Shown: positions 47,358 through 61,709, numbered from the stretch's first letter. The stretch: DNA of 64,000 bases from Parasponia andersonii (GCA_002914805.1 JXTB01000128.1:385913-449912), one strand, 5' to 3'. Notes: generated by a model from the letters alone, not told the origin. Made by a program: numbers and translations.

Positions 47358-50300
47358 TATCATTAGATGTGGATGAATTATGGGCACAGGAGACATATAT
47401 ACATTCGATGATGAGCTCCTTTTGTGTGTGACACCAATTATAATGAAAATATGGTAAATATATATTCGTCAAAACCATTAGAAATTGAAACAATAACATG
47501 CGTAAAGGGTCAAATGTACAGGTGATCATGTTATTGAGATCTAAATTTTCCAGCAATCAAATCTGGTCCCCCTCCAAGACCAAAAATTATCAACTCATTG
47601 GTCCAATCCTGCACCCATTATTATAGGTATTGACCGAATTCAATATGATAGAACAGTCACCACCACCTTGTCTGAGACCATCTAACAATCTTCTTAAATA
47701 GCTTTTGAACAAGTATCTAAAGATATACATTGTATCTTATATAGAATCAAAGAGAAAGGGAAAAAGATAAAGATAAAAGAAAAGAAAATGAAAGGAAAGG
47801 ATTAGTTGCCAACATAAAGAGAAAAAAATAAATTTAGACAGATGGATTCCCATATCCACCATCACCATTCACCACCACCACCCCAAATTCATCATCATTC
47901 TCCATCGTTTTCATAGTTGCTTGCTTTCATCACTCCTCTATTGGATCTTTCTAGCTAGTTTCTTTCCACCGTATATATATTCATATATGTAGATAATTTA
48001 TGAATGCCAACTTAACTTTAACCCACCTCAAAAGAAAACAAAAGGTAAGTACCAAGAAACTAATCAGATAAACATCATGATTGCATACAAGAAAAACAAA
48101 AGCTGCACCAATGTGGGATATCTAGATCATGATTTCATGATAACCCATATCAAGCATAAATTAATATTATTATGTTTGCATAGTATTGTTACTCATGGTT
48201 GTTGCATGTATTGCGCTGCAAGTGGGTATTCTGTGTACATCAGTATTCATATTGTACACATGGTCCTCTATCTGGCCAATTATTATATAGAAATTAACTT
48301 TGGAACGGTCCATTTAGATTTCTAAGATGATGTTTTCCTACATGCCTCTAATATTAAACGAATCTAAAAAACAAATGCCACCTAATTGTCGTGCTGATTA
48401 AGTCAATGACTGAAACTTGAAACCGGTAGTAATATGTTTCTCAACTAAATTTGATGAAATATTGTAGTTTAATCGTTTTTTTTTCCCTTTGCAAAACCTT
48501 GAATAATAGGATGGTAATAAGAAAAAAAATATCAAAATGGAAGATTTTTAATTTTCTAAGAGGAAGAATTCAGTTCATTATTATTTCTTTATATATGTCT
48601 CTAGAGACTAGATCTCCAATAAGACTACAATATTTCTCAGAAGTTTCCAGTCAACTTCTTACAAATGCGCACATATCTTTCTTATGGGGAGGTGCGATAG
48701 TGTTGGTAGCATCAATGGCCACTAGCTAAGATATCCCCTTGATTGTTTTTCTCCTTTAATTTATATCTTCGGAGTTTGGTTCCATATTAATATATTCCAG
48801 CCACTTGGAAAATCCTGTGACGATTCAAAAAGTTTTCATGTAGTGTGGGAATCACAACCCAAAAAAAAAAAAAAAAAAAAAAGAAAGAAGCTAGTATATA
48901 TATGAATAGCATCTTCTCCGTTCTCATGGTTCTTTAATTAGCCTAATTTAAGAATATCTTTTCACAATTCTACGACTATATATTATGGCTACCAGCAACT
49001 TGCAACATCCACATCCCCAAACATCTTTTCAACAAAGAAAAAGTGATAATATTATAGAAAAGAAAGTTACCCCTTCTTTTGGGTTATTTGGAAATTATTA
49101 TTGGGATTCTTTTACTTCTAGTTCTTCATGTGAAATCTTTTAATATAGAAATGATGTGTGATCTTGTGGAGCATGACAAGAAACAGAATCACTTTAGTAC
49201 AGTTTTGGAGCATAGCTTTTGGAAGTGGGTAGCTAAATGATAGTCATATGGAAGTCATCGATATAAAGTTCTCATGCTTTATACTAAAGCCGAAAGCAAA
49301 AATAATAAAGGAGCACGTATTGGGACCCTCGAAGAAAACCTTAATTTTTTAGGACATTTTTAATGTTTACATAAATATCTATAATATGCTTTAAGCTATG
49401 ATTATTCTCTAATCTAAAGAAGACCGACAATAATATTGTGTGAAAATTAGGTTTCCTCTCATTGAACATTTTAGATGATAAGATGATTTGACAAACACTA
49501 TAACGTGTTTAGAGGTAATGCCGCGCCGCCTTAAATGTACACTTCTATATAAATACTAGTATTAATAGTACGTGCCTAAGCTACGTTATTGTGGCTAAAC
49601 TTTTGTTGTTACTTTCATAACATTTTGAAAAAAAAAAAAAAAAAAGAAAGTGTAAAAAAAGGTTAAAATTCTTAATAGAGAGACATAATAATATTAAGTA
49701 AATAAATATCAGCATCTGTACTAATATATAGTTTTTGGGTTAGACTCATAAAAGTCCAAAAATATTAATATAATTTTTACTTTTTTTGGTTACATTGACA
49801 TTAGGGAAAAAAAAAAAAAAAAGTAATAATTACACCAACTGAGATAAAGGCAGCTGCCCTAAGAGGCGAGAACTTAACCGATAAGAGAAAAAATATTTAA
49901 AAAACGAGCTAAGCAGCTGGAAGTTTGCTAAACAGCTGAAATTTTGCACGTTTTCCTAGGCACATTCGTTTTTCTATAATTGTAATAGATATGTTATGTA
50001 TTGTTTTTAATTTATGTGCGCTTCGATGTGAAACTTTTTCTAACTCAGTACGAAACGTCTCAAAATGACACACGTATTGCAAATGCATTCTATGCAACTT
50101 ATAATTCATTATATACAAATCAATAAATATTATTAGGGCTTCTCTCGTAGTTGACGTTTTTTTTTCTCTTTAAAAATAAGGGGTAATGTAATTTTTATAT
50201 TTTATATTTTAATACTTTATTTAATTTGTATATTATATTTTGGTTATTATCATTATTAATCTTTATATTTAAAATCTGTCATAAATTTATACCATACACT

Positions 50301-50553
50301 AATTTAAAATAGTTAATTTATCAAGATGATTTAATAAACTTATTTTCGAATCAGTTTTTATACATTTATTTTAAATTTTTTAAATAACACTTTGATAAAT
50401 TAACTGTTCTAAATTAATATTATGGTATAAATTTGTAACTAATTTTAAATCTAAAGATCAATGTTGATAATAACAAAAATATAAAATATAAAAATAAAAA
50501 TATCTCTAAAAATAAAATTAAGGGATATTTACGTAAAAGTTCCTTGGAATACA
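47358..50553. other. intergenic, no gene seen
   Basis: No coding or RNA gene recognised. Poly-A runs at about 48860-48882, 49627-49645 and 49808-49822. The region 47865-47925 has repeated CACCATCACCATT-like triplets. Open frames up to 92 codons (ending 48729) have no family features. Confidence 0.5.
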
Positions 50554-52762
50554 TGTCACAACCCAAAACTCGGGCTAGTGGCAAAAGCAGAATTTCACAA
50601 AAATAGGAAATCCCTTGATTTATTTAAAAAATGTCTAAAAAGTTCTAGTTTTATAAAAAGATCCATTTAAATAAAATATTTGAAATTCATTCCGTGAATC
50701 TCCTCCACAATTCATATATGCCATTAAACATAAATCGAATAAATACTGAAAAACGTAAATCAAATATAAGTGAGAGCATCATCATCATCCACGTCAAAAT
50801 CAAACATCAAAATAGCATATACGAGTTCACAGACAAAAATATAATGTAGTAATCTTAGTTCAATGTTAAAACAAAACTCAAACAGTCCAACACCACAATA
50901 ATACGCTTCAACCATTACCAAGACAACGAACTACAATCAAGATGGTCTCTTACTCCTCTTGATCAGCAAGATTGTACTGAACACCACCTGAAGAATGGAG
51001 GAAGGGAGTGCGCATACAATACCCAGTAGAAAAAATAGTTACATTGATCGAAAATATTTTAGTGATGGGAAGTTCTTGCATGATTAGTTTAAACCCAATA
51101 CATACATATATAATGATCTAAAACCAAAAATCCATATGTCTATGTATAAATAAATCAATATAATCAAAATCATTCAATTCAGTTACATATGACACAAATC
51201 AACTCATGTCCATGAGCTCATATCATCTCATCTGTCGAAACCCAAGCAGATGGCACTAAGTGTACCAAACAGCTACCTGACACCCAAGCCTATACCTGAA
51301 AGGAACACCCATGTGTCGTCCACCAAATCTAGAGCGGCAACCGAATTGTCTACGCCTGCTAAATAAGGACGTAATCAGAAGTAACAAACCCCGTGTGGGT
51401 TTACGGACTCTACACCGATGATAAGACATGCAGCATTACACTGTAAACACACGATGCTAACGTAGTGCTCATGTATGATCCTATGACATGTACAATATAG
51501 AACTGAAGTGTGAAAATAATCGTACTGTGGTTTTTTTTAATAAATAAATATACTATGTTTCATAGAAAAACGGACATCATAACATCCCTATTTTTGATAT
51601 ACTTAAAAATAACCTGCACTCAGAAATTTCTGGACCAATACTAGTATATATCATACAATCACATTCTATCACATATATTTAAATAACTCAAAAACCAGGT
51701 TTGTTCTCATATATTGCAGAAAATAAATTTTATTCAAAAAAGATATAAAACGAAGGTAACTAAATCTATACCTCATATGAAAAACGATATCACACTATTG
51801 AATTCTCAAGATATCGTTGACAATCGCCTAGAGTATCAGGAACCAATTCCAAGCCTTCGATCGTCCTCTTACGAAAAATTAACTTCTCAACGGAGGTTTG
51901 AATCCTAAAATGGACTTCTTTACAAAATTCCTAGCATCCAAAATAGATAGGTTAGATATATAACTTGTCCAATTCGGGTCCAGGCCTACACTAAACTGGT
52001 GGCATGTAAATCGAGGTAGATCTTAGTCATTCGATTTCGATTTTCTTATCGGTCACCAAACATAAGCAATATATATAAATATATATATATATCAAACTTC
52101 TCCATTTTCTAAATACAATCTAAAAATGACAACAAAAACACAATGTAACGACCGGATTAAAAAGTCAAACTTAAACTCAAAATATCAAAAAATGGCAACT
52201 TTTGATTCGGACAGTATAGGGTTAAGATATATATACCTTGACGATTCTTACGACGAGATGAATTCAACGAGCTCAGTTAGAAGTCAAACAGTGGCCAGAA
52301 TCGTCACTGGTGATGAAAATTTCGAAATGGCTAACATTGGCATTTTCTGGCAGGTATGTGTCAATAGCTACGCAGGACTGGCAGCGGAGCACCCTGGTGG
52401 TACGATGAGCTCATGCCGGATATTCGGTAGGCCGGACAAAGCCTAGGGGGTGGCGACGGCTTCCTCAGTTCTCGGCCAAGAGTGAGTTGAGAGAGAGAGT
52501 GAGAGAGATCGGGGGCGAGAGAGACAGAGAAGAGAGAGAATATGTGAGTGGGAGGAAGAGCCCACATGGGATAACTAGGAAACTGTACAAATTTTTATAT
52601 AGTCCTTAATTCTCAAATCTCTATCACTTTAGTCCCTAAAAATAATTGCAATTTGGTCCTTCAACACAAAATTTTTACAAATTGATCCCTCCATTATTGT
52701 ATCCAAAAAATTGGCAAAATGTCTAAATTACCCTTGAAAATTCTAGATTTTTATAGTATACA
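50554..52762 (-). repeat. long gypsy-type LTR, probably solo
   Basis: On the minus strand it begins near 52762 with TGTATACTATAAAAATCTAG, then TTTTCAAGGGTAATTTAGAC, and ends GGGTTGTGACA at 50554. The start parallels that of the 43683 LTR (TGTAAAACCCC, then TTTTTGTAAGGGTAAAG). A TATA box (GACTATATAAAAATTTG) lies at about 52587-52603, followed by a G+C-raised leader at 52360-52560 with CT repeats. ATACA stands at 50549-50553 and at 52758-52762, a candidate target duplication if the terminus has decayed. No internal coding region adjoins either side, which fits a solo LTR. Confidence 0.55.
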
Positions 52763-53070
52763 TCAAGTCCAATAAATATCATATATTGAAAGGTACTACA
52801 AATAACTTGTTTTTGATTTTTGGAAAAATTATTATTTCAGGATTTCCTATTTTGGAAATGTCTAAAATATTTTTTCAAATTTTTTTATATTAATATTTCT
52901 ATTTTGTTGGGCCTTTTTAGAACAATGTGATTTTTCCCCTCTTTGTAAACAATTTTTTTTTTATTTCTTGGTGTATAGGTAGGCACCACAATACTGTTAT
53001 CAACTTTCTCGATCTTCTTAGCCAAATGCTTAACTTTGGGTACATGTTTGAAAAATGGCTACTTCTCAAA

Positions 53071-53090
53071 CACTACAAGAAAATGGCAGT
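53071..53090 (+). mobile_element. CACTA-type transposon terminus
   Basis: CACTACAAGAAAATGGCAGT is the conserved terminal inverted repeat of plant CACTA (En/Spm-like) elements. I found no inverted partner TTTTCTTGTAGTG nearby, so this is a single end of a truncated or decayed copy. Confidence 0.5.
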
Positions 53091-53854
53091 AAATATATTA
53101 TTGTTATAAGAAATATATCAATACAAAAATTGATATATTATTCATGAAATTGATGTACAAACAAAACTTTGATATATTTAAAAAAAAAAAGGTGATTTAG
53201 AATAAAATAGAATAAAAGGACTATTTATTAAAGGGTAAACTACAAAACAATATCACGAGATTTGGGTGTTATGCAATTTAAATCTTAAAATTTAAACTCT
53301 GCAAAATAATATCCCAATATTAAAAATTTCTAAAAATTAATACTATGTACTGACTTTTTGACCAGATTTAGTAATGAAAAAAATAATGATATCGTCTACT
53401 AAAACTGAATTAATCCTCATTATTCTTCTTAATTTTGAGGGTATTATTGTCTTTTACCATTTAAAGTTATTCAAAAAGTCAACTCAATGCAGTAATTTTC
53501 AGAATTTCTTAATATCAAAGTATTATTTTGTGGAATCTAAACTTCAAAGTATAAATTATAGAATACTCAAATCTTAGTACAGATCACCATTTATTAGGTG
53601 CTGAAAAGCACATTTCGTAAATTATTGCAAACAATAGCCTTCTATTTGAAATACTGAATTCTATTTTGGACCTGTTTAAATGAGAGAAAATTAGGTAGAT
53701 GACCAATTTTTTAAATCAGTTTGAGTAGATGCCTAATTTTTAAATTTTATAACTAAATGTTCATTTCTTTTAAATAGTAAGCTAAGGCATATTTTGCTTT
53801 TACATTTTTGTCGTTTCATTAATAGGTTTGTTTTTTTCCTTCAATTTTTTTATT

Positions 53855-54010
53855 GCTCTCTCTCTCTCTCTCTTCTCTCTTGCTCTTGATCTTTCTCTTT
53901 CTTCTAAATTTTTTGGTTTTCTTTGTTTCTGATGGCTTCTTTTTCTCCAGTGATGTCTACTTTTCCAGCAATACTAAATATAATGATTGAATTATGAGGT
54001 ATGTATTTTC
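53855..54010 (+). promoter_or_regulatory. CT-rich leader followed by a 21-codon frame and splice-donor-like site
   Basis: A (CT)n tract at about 53857-53880 leads to ATG at 53932 in fair context (CTGATGGCT). The frame reads MASFSPVMSTFPAILNIMIE, Leu, stop, and is followed by GAGGTATGT, a good donor. CT-rich leaders are typical of plant 5' UTRs. No downstream exon was recognised, so this may be the start of a lost gene, a transposon-borne promoter or chance. Confidence 0.2.
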
Positions 54011-54097
54011 TTTGAATTTAATTTTTCTATGTTACCTTCTTCATTGAATTGGGGATTTTGATTTTTTTTTTTGTGTGTTTTCTATTTTGTTTCTATA

Positions 54098-54790
54098 GTA
54101 TACATAGTTATATATACCTAGTTTAAATAGTTATATATACCTAATTTAAATCCTTATATACCATAGAGTAAAAATTACATATCAACTTTTATGTTTCACT
54201 ATTTTTAGTTTTTTCACTTCATAATTATATATACCGACTTGAAAATCCTATATACCGTGTAGTAATTTTTATCTACTAGTCCATTCCTTTCGGTAACATT
54301 TATAATTATTATTTGTGTTTTTGAACTTCAACCTCATATATACATAGTTGAAAATCATATATACCCGATAATAATTTTTGTCTACTATTTTCCATATTGA
54401 TGTATAAATATATAAAATTTTGATTCATATCGTTAATTTATGTTACTACTATAGTTAATTTCTGTGGTAGTAAATGGTATTCTTATCTTGTGACTATTGT
54501 TGATGAACATTTTAATTATTTTTTATTTAGTTCATATTTTTCTCGTCTTAGTATATATAATATTTATGGTGATATATTGTATTTTTTTCCTCTAGTTTAG
54601 TGTTGTTGAACATGCTAAGAATTTGGTTATTTAGTTCATATATTTTTGGACATAGTATATATAACTTTGATGGTAGTATATAGTTTTTCTATCCTCTATT
54701 TAATTTTTATGAATATGTTAAGAATTTTGTTGTTTGGTTTATATATTTTAGACTGTGGTATATAAGATTTTTGTGATAGTATATGATTCA
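54098..54790. repeat. recurrent TATATACC-type motif
   Basis: AGTTATATATACCTAGTTTAAA and AGTTATATATACCTAATTTA are direct 23-bp repeats at about 54109 and 54132. Partial copies (CTTATATACC, TTATATATACCGAC, CATATATACCCG) follow over the next 250 bases, and GTATATA-words near T-rich blocks recur every 120 bases or so up to 54790. Confidence 0.4.
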
Positions 54791-57700
54791 AAATATAGGC
54801 ATCGAATTTTCATCGAATAAGTGTCGAATTAGTGTCAAAATTCTTTGAATTTTTTATGATCGTCGGGAAAAACTATCCAAAATTTTACAATTTCATAGAA
54901 AATGATCTAAATTTAACTTTTAATGCAGAATTTATCACAAAATATCTCGAAACTCAAATACAAACTATTTTAAATTATACATACCTATTTTAAATTTCTC
55001 TTCTACGGAGGCATAGAGGCGAAGATGGAGGAAATTAAGTTAAGAGGTACAGAGGGGATGTAAAATAATAGTAGGCTCAACCACTAGACCGTAAAGTTGT
55101 TATAATAATATCCCCTTCACCAACCTGAGATCCGGCCCATGTCGAATGCATCCCAACCACTTTAATGCCCCGCTTGGTCACAGGCCCCGCTGCTAGGCCC
55201 GCCCATCGAAGTATATAAGATAAATCTGTAATTGAAGAAATAGATTTATTGGGGGAAAAAAAAAAAAATGGGGCAGGCATTCTCTAACTTTTTATCGTTT
55301 TGCCAATAAAGATATGTGAATTCTGATGGTTAATACTTTCCTCAAACTAAAACAATTTTTCTTATTAACCCATATGCTCTGATGCTCCAATTCGATCGTC
55401 TTTATTTTTGAGATGCAGAGATGTGAAAAGGAAAAAGACAGCTTCTCGTTTTTATATTTCTTTTTAGTATTTTCAATTTTAATTTTTTATTCATGTGTTT
55501 TTGTTTCATCACTCTATTTTAACCTTTAAATTTTGGTCATGTGACAAATACATGACTTTTTCAGTTAGTTAATTGACAAGTCATGTTTAATATACACTAT
55601 ACGAGAGTACTCCGTATTATATTAATTATACACAATATTGTATTTGATTATATTTTTATATTGTATTATTTAATATGATATTAAAATTTAATATAATACG
55701 GAAAGTATTATTTAATATAAAAAAAAATGTGCATTATACGGTATTATAAGATTGTCTTGTAAAATACTGACTCTTATCTTGTCTTGTAAACTACTGACTC
55801 TTATTACTTTCTCTGTTTTTAATTTCTCTCATCATTTTCTTGCGCATCACTTTATCCTTCTTTAAAGTGATATTTTTCAAAAACAAATTAAAAGTAGAAA
55901 GTGGTATTTTTGGAAAACAAATTTCAAAATGATAAAGTTAGAGTTGGTATTTTCTAAATAATTTTTCAAAATTATATTTTTCTTAATTAACTTTTGAAAG
56001 TAATATTTTTCAAAAATTAACTTTTAATGCATTTTAATACAATGCAAAATCAAATATAGTATTGTAACAAGATAGTACAATATAACATAACTCAATATAA
56101 TATTTTACAATATAATACATTACACTATGATGCACCAAGTATGGCCCAATGAATGACCATTTTTATAGTTTAGGGGGCATTTAAACAAATTTCTATCAAT
56201 ATAGATAATTCCGGGGAAAATATAAAAAATAAAACCCAAAAAAGTTGAAAGAAGCTAGTCATGATCATATGAATTGAAGCAATATTGACTTTCCTTGAAA
56301 TTAATAAGAAAGAAAGATAGTTGAAGCAATAATTCAGTTCAATGAAAATAAAACTAAATAAATAAAATGCTTTGGGAATACATGTGTGCCAAATAAATGT
56401 TAGTACTCCAAAACTTAGACAGCATGGACTGTGAAGATAAAGACACCATATGTTTGTTACATACCATAGACATTATGTATTATATTTTTACGATATATAT
56501 ATATATATTATGTCGTTAGACAATTTTGATATGGAGACTTGAAATACATATAGAATACACCCTAAACGCTAAAAACTAAAAACCAAAGAAATATCTTTCA
56601 AGAGACCTAGCATGGTGTGGAATTTGTTACTCAAACGCATCACGAAAAGAACTGATAACCCTGACCTTCCAACACTTATAAAATGTCCCGACTTTTTTTT
56701 TTCCTCCTTTTACTAAAGGCTCATAGAGTATTTTACCAAGTCTCATTATCTTTATATTTGAACAACCATATTTCCAATATATATATATATATATATATAT
56801 GAACATTATCTGAAGTGAAACAATATTACACTAACTATTTTTATAGATGAATATTTCACTACTGACAACAAATATATTTCTGAATTAACCGTTACACGTT
56901 TGTTAAAATTATTGTTAAAACCATTCAATATAGTGAAGATTTTTTGTCACTTTTAACATAATTTGGCTTCCACTATCGATTTTATTACTTCCATATACAT
57001 CCAAAATTTTCAAAACATAACCAATTAAATGTTTGGTCACTGATGGGTAGCAATCTAAGGCCACATAGCTACTGTACTCATGGTAGGCTTCCACAAAAGT
57101 CCACTTTTTTTCACAACAACAAAATCATCACTAAATATGAAACCAAACTGACTAAGACAATGCGAGTCTCTCTATCTTTGGAATTTCTTTCCTTAGAGGT
57201 TGCTTAGTAAACACGATAGCCAAACTTTTGTGCTCATTATAGCCAGTTTTTTTTTTCCCCCCCTTTTCTCTATTTGTTTTAATGAATGAAATCACTATAG
57301 CCCTAGTTGTTGTCATTAGTAACGTACTTTGTCCGAATTGTACAGATATGTCACCGATGTGGACCAATCTTTTGTCATTTGAAAGTTAAAATGCTTTAAT
57401 TTTTAATAAACTTTATAAAATAAGAAAGCGAGTACATCTTTGGCTCCACTCGTATGGTTGTATTATTATTATTTTGTTTTTCATTTTTTCCAGCTAGTAC
57501 CTAAAACCTAAAAGTCTAGTTTCCTTTTCCTATATAACAGGTTTAAAACCTTTTAAATGTAGACGTTTCAATTTTGTTACATTTTCTGGAAGAAAACAAA
57601 ATCGGAGTTAGAATATGTTAATCAGAACATTTATTATTTTTATCGATCGATGTCATTGAAAAACGTCAAGTTTTGCCCATTGATTGATATCATTTGTCGA

Positions 57701-60319
57701 CAAACAACTAGTGAACCAAAATCAAAATCCAATGTCTTCTAAGAACACATGTAAAAGGACAGCAATATTTTTTTTGCCATGTTTCTTGAGAGGTTAGTAT
57801 AAATTAGATAAATGACCCTAGATATTTGTTATAGTTGGTGTAAGATAGTTGTTGCGTTAACAATTGAAATTCAAAGTACACTTTGCATAAATGGCAACTT
57901 GAGTGAACGGTTAACTAAGTATCAAAGATAAAAACAAAGCTGTCTTATAACAAAATGATAGAATTTTGGGTCCAATTTAATTAAATGTCCATTTTCAAAT
58001 ATTATAACAAAATGTTTGATATATATGTTTATATACTAAATATAAAATATTGTATACCACATATAAAAATTTATATACTTAATACATTAACTGAAATCCG
58101 TAAATATATTTATCTATTAAGTGTAAAAATATATATACTTAATTATTTAACTATAAAATTTAAAAAGTTGACACTTTATCAAATTTAGAAGTGGTCCTTC
58201 GTCTAAATTTCCCATATGGGTGCTAATTAATTTATTTTTATTTAAAGTCCCAAATAAATAATCTTATTGCTAGTGATAGCTAAGTTTGAAATAATCTAAA
58301 TACCCTTAAAGGAAATTTGATTTTTTTATAGTAATTTTAAAAAAAAAATTGAAAAACCTTGGATTGTAATTAGAAAAATATCACTCTTTTTATTAAGTGA
58401 TGAGATACTTACTAACAAATCAAGTTACCTAATTACCTAGTTTTCTCAAGTAACTAGATTGGTTACTCCAAATAACCTAACAAGTTATCTCAAGGATCAT
58501 TGAAAAATACCAATTTTGAAGGAAAAGTGGTAATTTAATAAATATTTATTAAAAATGTTAGTTTTCGTAAAAAAATTAAAAGTGATATATTTATAAATTA
58601 ATTCGGAATTTTTCAAAAAAATTCATCTCATTCACGGTTTTTCAATTTTTGATATTTTGGGTCTAGAATTTTGTAAGAATCACATGTAATTATTGAGATT
58701 CGAAATTCATGGCCAAATTCTCTTTTAAGCTTAAATTTCTTGTAAAATAGTATCTTGAGTTGGCTAAACCTTTATATATTGAAAAGCCTATATGAGGTAT
58801 TATTCTTAATCAACAAGTTCCTTGTCATATGAACATTAAAACCAAACTTTGAGAAATGAAAACAATAGTAATACTAAAAATATTTTACAAATCTATTTTG
58901 CATATGAAGTAGCTTATACTAGATCCATGCCAGACTCATGCAATGTTTGAATAGTACTGTAAATGGCGTTTGTCGTAACTTTTGTTTGGTTTAATGTTAA
59001 TAAAATGTCACTTTTCTAAAAATTTGGATGAATTTTCATGATTTTCCTTTTTTTTTTGGTTGTTAGAGTTTCCGAAAAAAAGGCATGACAATAATCTAGA
59101 TTCGCCCAAGAAGAGCTTTCAAGAAAAATAAGGGAAGCAATAAGACATTCCTTTCATCAGTATAAAGTAAATAGGACCACTTAATAATTTAGTCATAGGT
59201 ACACCCCTCCTTAAACTAATGGGATAAATCTGCTGTCCCAAAAGATTATCCCACTTACCATCTCATCCTGTTGAATAATCAGTAATAATATATTTTTTAA
59301 GAGAACGAGACAACAAATAGGATAGCAGATTCTATTCCCGTCAAATGAATTATATCTTTCTTCTTGCATTCGGCACCCTAATTAAAACCCAGATGAGCTA
59401 TGTCTAGCTTTTCCTATCGTTTATTCAACTAGATGAACTAGGATTGAGGTATAAATTAGTGAAAGTTAGAATATTGATGTATGCCACCAAATCTCAAATA
59501 CCATTTGTAATTGCTCACTTCAAGGTACTTATAATTTCTTTATTATGTTTTTGTGTTTCTATCTAAAATCAGACAATTTAATGATTGGACGCTTTATTAA
59601 TATAAAATAAACAACACTACATTATGACATAATAAAATATTCTATCAACTCTTTATTTAGATATAATAAAATAAAAAATATTATCTCACAAATGTGAATT
59701 CTTCACACAAGTAGTTCATGAAAATTTTTAGATGTTTAGGTAACATAAAATATGAACATCACATATATATAATTGATACATAACATATAATTCATTAACA
59801 TTAAATATATAACATTTCCACCGTTGCAAATATGATGTAATTGGCACATAATATATAATTCATCAATATCTAATATCTAATAGATAACACTTTACTTTCA
59901 ATAAACATCGTTCAAAATACCTAACTGCTTTTGATAGCATATTTCCAAAACAACCATACTCGAGCAGTTAGAAGAGATGGGAAGAACTAGATCAATGATC
60001 AAAAGAACATTAGACTATATTTTCTTGAAAATTCCAGGGGAGGTTTCCATACCACGTGCCCTGTTTTGGATGAGGAGCCACGGCAACTAATTACTCTGAA
60101 GATTAGAGAGGCAGATAATGAAGGCTCTATGCAAAACATTTACTCTAGAAGAAATTAAAGCAATAGTGTGTGAGATGTCACCTGTCAAGGCTCCGAACAG
60201 AATGGAATGCCAATAAGTTTTAAAAAACTAATTGGGATATTATTGGCATGGATGTTGTTCAATTTGTCCAAAAGAAAAAAATAAAATCAAAAGTTTTCAA
60301 AAATAATAAATAGAACCTT

Positions 60320-61250
60320 TTTATTGTTCTCATCACGAAGAGATCGAATGCCCAGCAATTTGATGCCTATTAGCCTCTGGAATGTGGCATACAAGGTGCT
60401 CTCAAAAATCCTAGCCAACAGGATTCGAAAGGTCCTAAATGATCTCATCTAGATTTTTCAGTCAACTTTTGTGCCTGGGAGATAGATAGCCGAAATTTTC
60501 ATTTTGGCTCAAGAAGTAATACGTGTGTAGAAGAGAAAAACATGGAAGATAGAGAATCAAGTTATACAAGTCAAAAACATACGATCGCTTAGAATGGAAC
60601 TTTCTTGACCGGATTTTAGAGGCAAATGTGTTTTTCTGCTCACTTTTAGAGAGTGATTATGTTTTGTGTATCAACATCTTCCTTCTCGGTACTTCTTAAC
60701 GGCAATCCTTTACCAAGTTTCAGCCCTTCACGCGGACTTGTCCATGCTTATTCTTATGGAAGAATCAAATGGAGGTATAAATGGGATTAAATTTGCTCAA
60801 AATTGCTTGCCGATGTCTCATCTCATGTACGCGGATGATATTTTTCTTTCTTACAAATTGAGTTTAGAGGAAGTAAGTAGACTACAATACTGCTTTAGCC
60901 ACTATTGTTCTTGGTCAGGACAAGCTCGTAACACTCACAAATCAAGTATTGCCTTTTCAAAGAATACTTCGGTGGTCGTGAACTACTTGGGCTTTAAAGT
61001 GATGTTGAGAAATGCACTTGTTTGGGGCAATCCTTTGTTTCTCTCGAATAACAAGAGACTTCATTTTTATCAAATATCGCGTTTTCTCGCGGCTTATGGG
61101 ACGGAAGTGTAAGCTGTTTTCTAGAGCTGGTAGAGCAACTCTAATCAAAACTGTGATTCAATGTATCCCTCTCCTTATAGCATGGCTACTTTTAAACTCC
61201 CTTGGAGTAGGTTCCGGTGGATCAATGGTATAGATAAGAACAGATATCTT
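60320..61250 (+). pseudogene. LINE reverse transcriptase
   Basis: The catalytic YADD box is intact (TACGCGGATGAT, about 60828-60839), and the 148-codon frame 60666-61112 is the best-preserved segment. A frameshift near 61080 moves the thumb region (FSRLMGRKCKLFSRAG) to another frame. Upstream blocks are broken by stops, for example within the FVPGR-IAE segment. Non-LTR RTs prime on nicked chromosomal DNA; this copy cannot make a full protein. Confidence 0.85.
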
Positions 61251-61709
61251 GCCTTAACTTGCTAGGATACAATATGTTAACCGAAATCACAAGGAGGTTC
61301 GGGGATTAAGAGATTTTGGGTCACATGCTTTTTATGAGAAAACTTGGCTGGTTATAGGCTTAAGGTTCAACACATCTTTGGGACAATGTTTGAAGGAAGA
61401 AGTATTGCTGCTACTCTAGCTTTTGGAGTACCACTTTACCGCCTACTGCCTCTGTTTTAGCAAAGGGTATCTATCTGGGCTAATCTGTGATTTTTTGAAA
61501 CAAAACAGCGTCTTTCTCATTGGTTCTGGTGTGACTGTTGAAATATGGAGTGCACCCTAGGTTCCTTGGTTGAATTTTGAAGGGTACAGAGTCACCTGTA
61601 TTCCTTTTAACACTCATGGCGACCAATTTTTTGGCTAGCGTTTTACTAACTCTGAATAGAGAAAACTGGAACCATGATACTTTGAGAAGGCAATTTAGAC
61701 CATCTCTTA

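Larger units (their letters stand above)
53091..59985. other. intergenic, mostly featureless AT-rich DNA
   Basis: No gene recognised. Notable items are a CT-rich leader with a short ORF (53855-54010), TATATACC repeats (about 54098-54790), a small G+C-raised patch at 55085-55215 that encodes nothing I recognise, and a (TA)n tract at about 56780-56801. The 57.2-57.3 kb T/C run and the 58.0-58.2 kb ATATATACTTAAT-rich patch are low complexity. Confidence 0.45.

Noticed and set aside
52361..52567. Open frames around a G+C-raised, CT-rich patch
   Set aside because: Same explanation: transcribed leader of the minus-strand LTR at 50554-52762.
55077..55280. Minus-strand frame of 67 codons in a G+C-raised patch
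   Set aside because: The translation has no motif I recognise, no splice context and starts in a poly-A tract; left unannotated.
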